From NCBI GenBank assembly GCA_945833835.1, contig CAMAFR010000003.1, positions 24,682 to 88,681 on the forward strand: a stretch of DNA of 64,000 nt, read 5' to 3'. Position numbers and translations under genes: made by a program. The stretch comes from an uncultured Bacteroides sp. Lineage in GTDB: Bacteria > Bacteroidota > Bacteroidia > Bacteroidales > Bacteroidaceae. Positions 19,101 to 26,223 of this stretch are shown in pieces. Below the pieces are notes generated by a model. The model was not told the DNA's origin and did not search any database. It saw only the letters and a program-made list of their open reading frames with translations. The stretch's first letter is position 1. Each line of letters begins with the position of its first letter.

Positions 19101-20174
19101 AAGCAGGAGCAGAAGAAACTGTTCAAGTCCCTGTTCCGTGGCAGAAACGCCACCAACCAGCTCATTACCGGAGCAGGAGTGGGTATGCTGCTGACCTACC
19201 GCCTGATTAAAAACCACGGTGGCAAAATCAACTTCAGCAGTACCGAGAACGTGGGTACGGACTTCTACCTCAACTTCCCCATACACAGCAAGCTCTATTC
19301 CTATAAGGATGAAAATGCAGAAGCATTGTCCCCATCTGTCACAATAGACACCGTGGAAGTGCCTCACAACATCATCCCCCAACTGCAACAGCCCAAGCAA
19401 ACCGATGCCCCACATCTGCTCATCGTGGAGGACAACCAGAGCCTGTGCGCTTTCCTGGCACAAAGCCTGTCGGACAGTTATTTCGTGGATACTGCCGGCA
19501 ACGGACAGGAGGCGCTGGAACACATCCGGCAACGGCATCCGGACCTCATCGTCTCGGACGTGATGATGCCGATTATGGACGGTATGGAATTGTGCGCAGC
19601 CGTCAAAGGCAACATAGAAACCAGTCATATCGCCTTCATCCTGCTGACGGCACTGGCCGACCGGGATGACATCCTAAAAGGACTGGACACCCGGGCGGAC
19701 CTTTACATCGTGAAGCCTTTTGACCTGCTTGTACTGAAAGCGAATATCTTCAACCTGCTGGAGAACAGAAGGATGTTACGCAAGAAATTACAGCAGATGA
19801 TGGCACTGCCCGAATCGGTCACCGAACAGCTTGACCTTCCGTCGGCTTTGGACCAGAAATTCCTGCAAGACATCACTGACTACATCAAGCAAAACCTGGA
19901 CAACGAACTGACAGTCGACAGCCTGTGTGCCCACATGAACATGAGCCGTACCAGTTTCTACAATAAAATGAAGTCACTGGCAGGCATTGCGCCCAACGAC
20001 TTCATACGCAACATCCGTATGCGTGAAGCTGCCCTCCTGCTGCGCAGCCAGCAGTATTCTGTCAGCGAGGTGGCAGACATGACAGGATTTGCCGACCCCA
20101 AGTATTTCACAGACACATTCAAGAAATTCTTTGGCATGACTCCCAGCAAGTATAAACAACAAAAGGAAGTGTGA
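16197..20174 (+). CDS. hybrid two-component system regulator (HTCS), first copy
   Basis: One-protein sensor kinase and transcription factor of 1325 residues: signal sequence, beta-propeller repeats (two-component propeller type) and a Y_Y_Y domain in the periplasm, membrane segment near residues 775-795, HisKA with H817 in AHDIRTPLTLI, ATPase N-box ISNALKYTPQGG and G-box VSDTGIGIP, receiver with D1121 in VSDVMMPIMDG and Lys in IVKPFD, and a C-terminal AraC HTH. All catalytic residues are present. ATG at 16197 is preferred (GGAGAGG just upstream; 16185 possible); an open frame from 16056 runs through the terminator and the -7-like GACCTTTG near 16168-16175. HTCSs normally sense oligosaccharides and control glycan loci, but no susC/susD is adjacent. 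Confidence 0.92.
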   Translation: MRNYLLFFLYGLLMAVTPVPAQIFKYINTDNGLGSRRVLAIEQDSYGYMWILNHKGIDRYDGSQFTHYKLQENGKDLYFYPDMHHLRMDDQDELWEYGKDGRIFRFDDQKDIFEPVFQLRTVYPQVQSTPISAVYFDVHGGIWFACGQLLVVYNTKTGQSTLVSEQISEPILAITCDGEDNYFFADNYAIRQTVYKDGQLVDIRKIIHPDIFQINYIYYHAHSRQLLINTLRNGLMLMDPETDTFRSLETQLKDICINTIKPYPGHDDEVLIATDGDGVYRLDLRNGRLNRFLQENAAQPNQMNGSIVKDLLIDNDFRIWSVIYPTGITVYSEKYPAYQWIKHSHGDSSLVDNRVNAITQDTEGDIWFATSDGISCYTPSTHRWKNYFDESSDQSPNRNRIFTSICEVKPGIIVAGGYMAGTYLIDKHNGRVERSINLIAHPQDLPDQYIRSIIVGKDSTIWAGGARYLTSFNSATRQTTQYATSYPIVYLKEKDETALWVGTIDGLFLFDRNTQKLKRYNCGFQIGCVTTIYQSADGRTTYIGTYGNGLFIIDTRTGRTEHFHKENCGLENNNIYTIVPNKYDDLFLGTENGLTLYDHTKRKFIIWTKEQGLLAASFNQDAGIRTKDGKLIFGTNEGAILLNDSTSLIEDFNSHMVLTDLHIMYRAVHPQEKNSPLTLPLDDTEQIVLKYKENTFSINVSSINYDHASSIHYSWKLEGFYDEWTPPSDYNLIRYTNLSPGDYTLRIRSIQTNSNTVLEERTLRIHVNRPFWRSVWAYLLYSLLLTVILYAWFRYQIIRRDRKTSQEKINFFIHTAHDIRTPLTLIKAPLGEILNNEQLSEQGIVNINLALQNTDNLSTLTNNLMNFQKEEMYSSKVLVTKTELKEYLSQYLVQFKNYATQKGIDLQFHCSFERLDVWIDHTKMDSILRNLISNALKYTPQGGQVRLTASCTKSHWHLSVSDTGIGIPKQEQKKLFKSLFRGRNATNQLITGAGVGMLLTYRLIKNHGGKINFSSTENVGTDFYLNFPIHSKLYSYKDENAEALSPSVTIDTVEVPHNIIPQLQQPKQTDAPHLLIVEDNQSLCAFLAQSLSDSYFVDTAGNGQEALEHIRQRHPDLIVSDVMMPIMDGMELCAAVKGNIETSHIAFILLTALADRDDILKGLDTRADLYIVKPFDLLVLKANIFNLLENRRMLRKKLQQMMALPESVTEQLDLPSALDQKFLQDITDYIKQNLDNELTVDSLCAHMNMSRTSFYNKMKSLAGIAPNDFIRNIRMREAALLLRSQQYSVSEVADMTGFADPKYFTDTFKKFFGMTPSKYKQQKEV

Positions 20175-20205
20175 AGTACTCCCCTTGAATAAAATCAACG
20201 AAACT

Positions 20206-20772
20206 ATGAATTTCTATTTACAATCTTTTCTCATTTTCTCCCGGATAGGCATGTTTACCATTGGCGGAGGCTATGCCATGGTACCCTTGATAGAGGCAGA
20301 AATCGTCGACAAGCGGAAGTGGGTTCCGAAAGAAGAATTCATCGACCTGCTGGCACTGGCCCAAACGGTGCCCGGCATTTTTGCCGTCAATATCGCCATC
20401 TTCATCGGCTACAAGCTCCGTAAGTTCTGGGGAGCCTTCTGGATGGCACTGGGCACCATTCTGCCCTCTTTTGTCATCATGCTGGCCATAGCTCTGTTCT
20501 TCCAGCAGTTCAAACATCTGGAGACCGTAGAACATATCTTCAAAGGCATCCGCCCGGCCGTGGTGGCATTGATTGCCGCCCCCGGATTCCGCATGGCCAA
20601 ATCGGCACGCATCAACCGCTACACCCTCTGGATCCCGGTGGCGGCCACCCTACTGATATGGCTGGCCGGCGTCTCCCCTATATACATTATTATATTATGT
20701 GGCGTAGGCGGCTACCTGTATGGCAGGCAACGCCGCAAACTATCCGCCAGACGAAAGGAGGAAACGGTATGA
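20206..20772 (+). CDS. chromate transporter, N-half-type subunit
   Basis: Short-chain CHR-family membrane protein of 188 residues with the family motif FTIGGGYAMVPLIE near the N-terminus and about five or six membrane segments. Short CHR proteins act as pairs of homologous halves with opposite topology; the partner half follows immediately. The real substrate in gut anaerobes is unclear despite the family name. ATG at 20206 is preferred over an in-frame TTG at 20185 because the family normally begins just before the first helix. It lies 31 nt after the HTCS stop and overlaps the next gene by 4 nt. Confidence 0.85.
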   Translation: MNFYLQSFLIFSRIGMFTIGGGYAMVPLIEAEIVDKRKWVPKEEFIDLLALAQTVPGIFAVNIAIFIGYKLRKFWGAFWMALGTILPSFVIMLAIALFFQQFKHLETVEHIFKGIRPAVVALIAAPGFRMAKSARINRYTLWIPVAATLLIWLAGVSPIYIIILCGVGGYLYGRQRRKLSARRKEETV

Positions 20773-22415
20773 TCGTCTTCTTGCAACTCTTCTACACTTT
20801 CTTCAAAATCGGCCTGTTCGGTTTTGGAGGGGGCTATGCCATGTTGTCCATGATTCAGGGCGAGGTCGTCAATCGTTACCACTGGCTCAGCTCCTATGAG
20901 TTTACGGATATTGTGGCCATGAGCCAGATGACACCTGGACCCATCGGCATCAATGCCGCCACCTACATCGGCTATACGGCCGTCGTGAACGCAGGTTTCA
21001 CACCGACCATCGGCATCATCGGCTCGTTCGTCACAACATTGGCGGTCATTTTCCCCTCGTTCATCCTCATGATACTCATCAGCCGGTTTTTCCTGAAATA
21101 CCAGAAACATCCTACCATCGCCGCCGTATTCAGCGGCCTGCGTCCCGGTGTCGTCGGCTTGCTGGGAGCCGCCGCGCTGGTCTTGATGAACCGGGAGAAT
21201 TTCGGAACCGAGACCCGGCAGGTCCTCATCAGCTGTGTGTTGTTTTTGGGCACCTTCATCGCCTCCTACCGGTATAAGGTCAACCCCATCCTGCTTATCT
21301 GTCTTTGCGGAGGTATCGGGTTGCTGACCGCCTGCGGCAACGTCAAGGAAACCTCTGCCACCGCCACGGAATCCGGGGACACCCTCCGGTTAGGCTATGC
21401 CGAACACCTCCATCTGGTCGAGCACGAATATGCTACACAGGTAGTGATAGACAATCCTTGGAAAAACGGCCAAACCCTCCATACCTATTGGTTGGTGAAC
21501 CGTAACGACACGGTTCCAGAAGGTCTGTCGGGAGGGACCGTTGTCCGGGTGCCACTGACGGAGGCCTTGGTGTACTCATCGGTACACTGCAGTCTGTTGC
21601 AACAACTGGAAGCCTTTTCGGCCCTACGGGGCGTATGCGACTTGGAATACATACAGCTGCCAGCCGTTATCGAGGGTTGTCAGGAAGGCCGCATCGCCAA
21701 CTGTGGCAGCAGCATGAGTCCGAACATCGAACGGATTATCGACCTTCATCCCGACGCCATCCTGCTCTCACCGTTCGAAAACAGCGGAGGCTATGGCCGC
21801 ATTGAGAAAACAGGCATTCCGCTGATAGAATGCGCCGACTATATGGAGACGTCTCCATTGGGACGTGCCGAGTGGATGAAGTTCTTCGGCAGGCTCTTTG
21901 GCAAAGGCGGGACAGCCGACTCCTTGTTTGCAGTCGTCGAAAAAGAATACTTGACCCTGAAGGCATTGGCCGCCCAGACGACCGAAAAGCCTACCCTCTT
22001 GTGCGAACTGAAAAACGGATCGGCCTGGTATGTCCCCGGCGGCAACAGTACCATGGGGCAACTTTATCGGGACGCTGGTGCCGACTATGTATTTGCCGAC
22101 CGCACACAGAGCGGCTCCATCCCCTTGTCGTTCGAAACCGTCTTCGACAAAGCACAACACGCCGACTTCTGGCTGATAAAATACCATCAGATGCAGGACA
22201 AGACGTATGCCGACTTGCAGTCCGATTATGCCCCCTACGCCCAATTTGACGCTTTCCGCCAACGCCACATCTATGGTTGCAATACAGGGAAAGTGCCTTT
22301 CTACGAAGAATCGCCCTTTCACCCCGAAGTGCTTCTGAAAGATTTGCTGCACATTTTCCATCCGTCCGTATTGCCGGAACACCATTTGAAGTATTTTCAT
22401 CCTTTAGCCGAATGA
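20769..22415 (+). CDS. fusion: chromate transporter half plus periplasmic ABC solute-binding protein
   Basis: A single 548-residue open frame. Residues 1 to about 187 are a full-length second CHR half (GFGGGYAMLSMIQGE, MSQMTPGPIGINAATYIGY). Residues from about 190 to 548 are a TroA/BtuF-like binding protein of iron-complex or vitamin B12 importers (NCGSSMSPNIERIIDLHPDAI, GIPLIE). The junction, PILLICLCGGIGLLTACGN, reads both as the last CHR helix and as a lipoprotein signal peptide with lipobox LLTAC (Cys189). Basic residues before this helix (YRYK) predict the binding domain in the periplasm, as function requires. It overlaps the previous gene and the permease gene by 4 nt each. No convincing internal start with a ribosome site was found. 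A recent gene fusion or a sequencing deletion are both possible. Confidence 0.82.
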   Translation: MIVFLQLFYTFFKIGLFGFGGGYAMLSMIQGEVVNRYHWLSSYEFTDIVAMSQMTPGPIGINAATYIGYTAVVNAGFTPTIGIIGSFVTTLAVIFPSFILMILISRFFLKYQKHPTIAAVFSGLRPGVVGLLGAAALVLMNRENFGTETRQVLISCVLFLGTFIASYRYKVNPILLICLCGGIGLLTACGNVKETSATATESGDTLRLGYAEHLHLVEHEYATQVVIDNPWKNGQTLHTYWLVNRNDTVPEGLSGGTVVRVPLTEALVYSSVHCSLLQQLEAFSALRGVCDLEYIQLPAVIEGCQEGRIANCGSSMSPNIERIIDLHPDAILLSPFENSGGYGRIEKTGIPLIECADYMETSPLGRAEWMKFFGRLFGKGGTADSLFAVVEKEYLTLKALAAQTTEKPTLLCELKNGSAWYVPGGNSTMGQLYRDAGADYVFADRTQSGSIPLSFETVFDKAQHADFWLIKYHQMQDKTYADLQSDYAPYAQFDAFRQRHIYGCNTGKVPFYEESPFHPEVLLKDLLHIFHPSVLPEHHLKYFHPLAE

Positions 22416-23443
22416 AACCTACCGCCTCTTTCTATTACATCACCCTCAGCCTATGGGTCTGTCTGCTGTTCGCCGCCAACCTGCTGGCAGGTGCGGTAGA
22501 CATTCCGGCCACCGAGGTTATCCGTATCCTCTGTGGTGAAGCGCCCGCCAAAGCCGGTTGGGGATTTATTGTCTGGGAGTCGAGGGTACCACAGGCCGTG
22601 ACAGCCTTGTTGTGCGGTGCCTCCCTGTCAGTCTGCGGATTACTGCTCCAGACAGTCTTCAGCAATCCGCTGGCAGACGCCTCCATTCTCGGCATCAGTT
22701 CGGGAGCCAGTCTGGGGGTGGCACTGGTGCTGCTTGCCGGCGGCGGAAGCATGGCCGGCGGTGCCCTTGCCTGGTCGGGCTTTCTGTCGGTCATAGCCGG
22801 CGCATTCATCGGGTCGGTCATGGTCATGGGGCTTATCCTGTTCCTGTCCACCCTCATCCGCAACAGTGTCATGCTGCTCATTATCGGCATCATGATAGGA
22901 TATGTCACCTCCTCGGCCATCTCTCTGCTGAACTTCTTCGCTACCGCCGAAGGAGTCCACTCCTTCGTCATTTGGGGATTGGGCAACTTCAGTGGCATTT
23001 CCCTCAGACAATTACCCCTGTTCACTGCGGTCATTGTCATCGGACTGGCGGCGGCCGTTCTCCTGATCAAACCGCTGAACGCATTGCTACTGGGGCCACG
23101 CTACGCCGAGAACCTGGGCATCAACCTCCAACGTACCCGCCACCTGCTGCTCTTGACGACCGGATGGCTGACGGCTGTCACCACGGCCTTTTGCGGTCCT
23201 ATCGCCTTCATCGGCTTGGCGGTCCCTCACATTGCCCGTCTGCTGACAGGCACCTCCAACCACAACACCCTGCTGCCCGTCACGTTACTGGCCGGCAGTG
23301 CCACCGCACTGATGTGCAATCTTATCTGTCTGTTGCCAGGCGAATGGGGGGTCATTCCGTTGAATGCCGTCACACCGCTGTTGGGAGCTCCCGTCATTCT
23401 CTATGTCATTATCCGCCAACGCAAACTACACTATTTCAACTGA
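22412..23443 (+). CDS. FecCD/BtuC family iron-complex or B12 ABC permease
   Basis: Inner-membrane permease of 343 residues with about nine or ten membrane segments. Family blocks visible include SRVPQAVTALLCGASLSVCG followed by LLQTVFSNPLADASILGISSG (the canonical NPLA-P/D-LGISSGA region) and FCGPIAFIGLAVPHIARLL. ATG at 22412 overlaps the fusion gene stop (ATGA). It works with the binding domain before it and the ATPase after it. The substrate could be a siderophore, heme or cobalamin; no TonB receptor or cobalamin riboswitch in the window decides between them. Confidence 0.92.
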   Translation: MKPTASFYYITLSLWVCLLFAANLLAGAVDIPATEVIRILCGEAPAKAGWGFIVWESRVPQAVTALLCGASLSVCGLLLQTVFSNPLADASILGISSGASLGVALVLLAGGGSMAGGALAWSGFLSVIAGAFIGSVMVMGLILFLSTLIRNSVMLLIIGIMIGYVTSSAISLLNFFATAEGVHSFVIWGLGNFSGISLRQLPLFTAVIVIGLAAAVLLIKPLNALLLGPRYAENLGINLQRTRHLLLLTTGWLTAVTTAFCGPIAFIGLAVPHIARLLTGTSNHNTLLPVTLLAGSATALMCNLICLLPGEWGVIPLNAVTPLLGAPVILYVIIRQRKLHYFN

Positions 23444-23446
23444 ACC

Positions 23447-24478
23447 ATGAATACCCCTACAGCCATCATTGAAGGCAAGCAGCTGTCCATCGGCTACACC
23501 ACCGGCCGCCATCGCCACATCGTCCACGAAGAGCTCTGCTTCCGGTTACTGCCAGGCGAACTGACCTGCCTGTTAGGTGCCAACGGTTCCGGCAAGTCTA
23601 CCCTGCTACGTACCCTCGCAGCGGCCCAGTCCCCCTTGTCCGGACAATTGGAACTGCTCGGGAAACCCATCTCCGCCTATTCGGAACGAGAACGCTCGCG
23701 CCACATCGGCGTCGTGCTGACCGACAAGACCCAGACGGGGGGACTCAGCGTCTATGACCTGGTGGCACTGGGCAGACAACCCCATACCGGTTTCTTCGGA
23801 CGGTTAAGGGCCGCCGACCATCAAAAGGTGGAACAAGCGCTGGCAGCGGTGGGCATTGCCGACAAAGCCTGGTGTTATACCGCCGAGCTCTCAGACGGCG
23901 AACGTCAGAAAGCCATGATCGCTAAAGCACTCGTGCAAGAATGTCCGCTCATCCTGCTCGATGAGCCCACTGCCTTTCTGGATGTGGTCAGCCGCATTGA
24001 AATCATGCACCTGCTGCACCGGTTGGCAGCCGAAGAGCACCGTGCCATCCTGCTTTCTACCCATGACATCGACCTGGCACTGGTGCTGGCCGACCGCCTG
24101 TGGCTGCTGCGGAAAGAAAAGGGGATGCAATGTGGGGTGACAGAAGACCTCATCCTCAGCGGTGCGTTGGATCAGCTGTTCCCGCATCCGGACATTCTGT
24201 TCGACCGTATGCACGGCGTGTACTCACCCGCCGTGAAGGGCAGGCGTTCCATCCGTCTGCGTGCCGCCGACGAGACACTGCTCCATTGGACACAGAATGC
24301 CCTCAACCGCCACCACTTCTTGTGCCTGCCCTACGACAAGGAAGGTTCGGACCACCTGCCTCTACTGGAAGTATGGTCGCCCTGCCGGCTGGAATTGCAT
24401 ACCGTGAACGGCTTCCGGTCGTTCACCTCTTTCGAAAGTCTGCTGGAACACGCCGGGCACTTTGCGACAGACGTGTGA
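23447..24478 (+). CDS. iron-complex/B12-type ABC transporter ATP-binding protein
   Basis: ATPase subunit of the importer. Walker A is LGANGSGKST, the signature is ELSDGERQKAMIAKAL, Walker B is LILLDEPTAFLD, and the H-loop is STHDID. At 343 residues it is about 80 residues longer than a minimal FecE/BtuD; the extra C-terminal region (about 260-343) contains no motif I recognise. It starts 3 nt after the permease stop and ends the operon. No strong terminator follows, only a 7-bp hairpin overlapping the stop. Confidence 0.92.
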   Translation: MNTPTAIIEGKQLSIGYTTGRHRHIVHEELCFRLLPGELTCLLGANGSGKSTLLRTLAAAQSPLSGQLELLGKPISAYSERERSRHIGVVLTDKTQTGGLSVYDLVALGRQPHTGFFGRLRAADHQKVEQALAAVGIADKAWCYTAELSDGERQKAMIAKALVQECPLILLDEPTAFLDVVSRIEIMHLLHRLAAEEHRAILLSTHDIDLALVLADRLWLLRKEKGMQCGVTEDLILSGALDQLFPHPDILFDRMHGVYSPAVKGRRSIRLRAADETLLHWTQNALNRHHFLCLPYDKEGSDHLPLLEVWSPCRLELHTVNGFRSFTSFESLLEHAGHFATDV

Positions 24479-24574
24479 ACAAAACCTCTGTGCTGTTTGT
24501 TCCATTACCAACCGACACGAACGGTCACGATAAGCCCTTTCTCCGGGAAAGACACTTATCCACCACCGTTCTGC

Positions 24575-24604
24575 TTTGTCACTCAAAATAAATCTGTAAA
24601 TTTG
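24575..24604 (+). promoter_or_regulatory. promoter of the K+/H+ antiporter gene
   Basis: TTTG at 24575-24578, 18-bp spacer, TAAATTTG at 24597-24604: both consensus elements are present, about 40 bp before the ATG. Confidence 0.78.
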
Positions 24605-24645
24605 TAACCGACAACAACCGACTTTTCACCCAACAAAGAAAGCCT

Positions 24646-26097
24646 ATGATTACCGCAGAAAACATCTTATTGGTAGGTTCTATTCTTATATTTTGCAGCA
24701 TTCTCATCAGCAAGACCGGCTACCGTTTCGGCATTCCCACCTTGCTGTTATTCCTGCTCGTCGGCATGCTCTTCGGCAGCGACGGGTTGGGCATACAGTT
24801 TGACAGTGCACACGATGCCCAGTTCATTGGCATGATTGCCCTCAGCATCATCCTCTTTGCCGGTGGTATGGACACCAAGCTGCAGGATGTGAAACCTGTC
24901 ATGACCCAAGGTGTACTGCTGTCCACGGTAGGGGTCTTGCTCACGACCTTCCTCACCGGACTGTTCATCTTCTTCATCTCCGACCGTACCAGTGCCAACA
25001 TTTCCATGGCATTGATGACTTCCATGCTGCTGGCCGCCACCATGTCGTCTACCGACTCGGCCTCTGTCTTCAACCTGCTCCGTTCGCAGAAAATGAATCT
25101 GAAGCACAACCTCCGGCCCATGCTGGAACTGGAAAGCGGAAGTAACGACCCCATGGCCTATATGTTGACCATTGTCCTGATTCAGGTGATCAGCAGCGGT
25201 AGCGAACTGAATGTCGAAGACCTGATTCGCGACCTGCTGATACAGTTCTGTGTAGGAGGTGCCATCGGCTATGCTTTCGGGCGTTTCAGTGTATGGCTGA
25301 TCAATCGTATCAACCTGCTCAACAGCTCGCTGTATCCCATCCTGCTGCTCAGCCTGGTCTTCATCACCTTCACCCTGACCGACCTGATGAAGGGCAACGG
25401 CTATCTGGCCGTCTACATCGCCGGGGCGGTAGTGGGCAATGCCAAGTTGGTGTTCCGCAAAGAAATCAACACCTTTATGAACGGACTGACATGGATGTTT
25501 CAGATCATCATGTTTCTGGCACTGGGGCTATTGGTCAACCCTCATGAAATGTTCGAGGTGGCAGGAGTCGCATTGCTCATCGGGGTGTTCATGATCATCG
25601 TGGCACGTCCCGTCAGTGTTTTCCTTTGCCTGCTGCCCTTCCGCGAGATGAGTGGCAAAGCCCGTCTGTTTGTCTCATGGGTCGGCCTGCGCGGAGCGGT
25701 TCCCATCATTTTTGCCACCTATCCGGTAGTGGCCGAAGTGCCGGGGTACAACCAGATTTTCAACATCGTCTTCTTTATCACCCTGATGTCACTCGTCGTA
25801 CAGGGCATGAGCATCTCTAAAATGGCACGCTGGCTCCATCTGGACCTGCCGCAGGAAAAAGAAGGGAACGAATTTGGTGTGGAGCTACCCGATGAAATCG
25901 ATTCCAAGCTGGAAGACCTGACACTGACCGAAGAAATGCTGGCCGGTGGCAACCGGTTGGCCGATATGAACATCGCCAAGGGTACGCTGGTCATGCTGGT
26001 CAAACGTGGCAAAGAATTCATCATCCCCAACGGACAGGTGGAACTCAAGGCGGGCGACAAGCTGCTGTTCATCTCCGAGAACAAGCCCGAATCCTGA
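24646..26097 (+). CDS. potassium/proton antiporter, CPA1 (NhaP2) type
   Basis: A 483-residue protein with an N-terminal Na+/H+-exchanger domain of about 12 membrane segments (to about residue 395) and a C-terminal cytosolic TrkA-C/RCK_C module (about 405-480: LAGGNRLADMNIAKGTLVML). Conserved exchanger features include MSSTDSASVFNLL and LELESGSNDPMAYML, where the Asp residues bind the cation, and WVGLRGAVPIIFAT. The RCK_C tail is typical of NhaP2/CvrA K+/H+ antiporters, supporting K+ rather than Na+ export. It stands alone behind its own promoter. Confidence 0.88.
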   Translation: MITAENILLVGSILIFCSILISKTGYRFGIPTLLLFLLVGMLFGSDGLGIQFDSAHDAQFIGMIALSIILFAGGMDTKLQDVKPVMTQGVLLSTVGVLLTTFLTGLFIFFISDRTSANISMALMTSMLLAATMSSTDSASVFNLLRSQKMNLKHNLRPMLELESGSNDPMAYMLTIVLIQVISSGSELNVEDLIRDLLIQFCVGGAIGYAFGRFSVWLINRINLLNSSLYPILLLSLVFITFTLTDLMKGNGYLAVYIAGAVVGNAKLVFRKEINTFMNGLTWMFQIIMFLALGLLVNPHEMFEVAGVALLIGVFMIIVARPVSVFLCLLPFREMSGKARLFVSWVGLRGAVPIIFATYPVVAEVPGYNQIFNIVFFITLMSLVVQGMSISKMARWLHLDLPQEKEGNEFGVELPDEIDSKLEDLTLTEEMLAGGNRLADMNIAKGTLVMLVKRGKEFIIPNGQVELKAGDKLLFISENKPES

Positions 26098-26180
26098 TTT
26101 TTACGGCTAAATCTGCTTGTTGGCCACGTTTAGGGCACTACTTTGACACAAAAGGGATAGAATACTACGATTATTTTACC

Positions 26181-26188
26181 TACTTTTG
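26181..26188 (+). promoter_or_regulatory. -7 box before the GH2 gene
   Basis: TACTTTTG matches TAnnTTTG, 35 bp before the ATG. No -33 element at the usual spacing was seen, which would fit an activator-dependent promoter. Confidence 0.6.
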
Positions 26189-26223
26189 CAGTAGTTGAAT
26201 TACCTAAACATTTTAATCTATCC

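Noticed and set aside
20175..20205. Cobalamin riboswitch before the CHR-ABC operon
   Set aside because: Only 31 nt separate the HTCS stop from the first gene, far too short for a riboswitch, and no B12-box was seen.
24477..24502. Terminator after the importer ATPase (GAACAAA/TTTGTTC)
   Set aside because: Only 7 A/T-rich base pairs, overlapping the stop codon, without a T-run.
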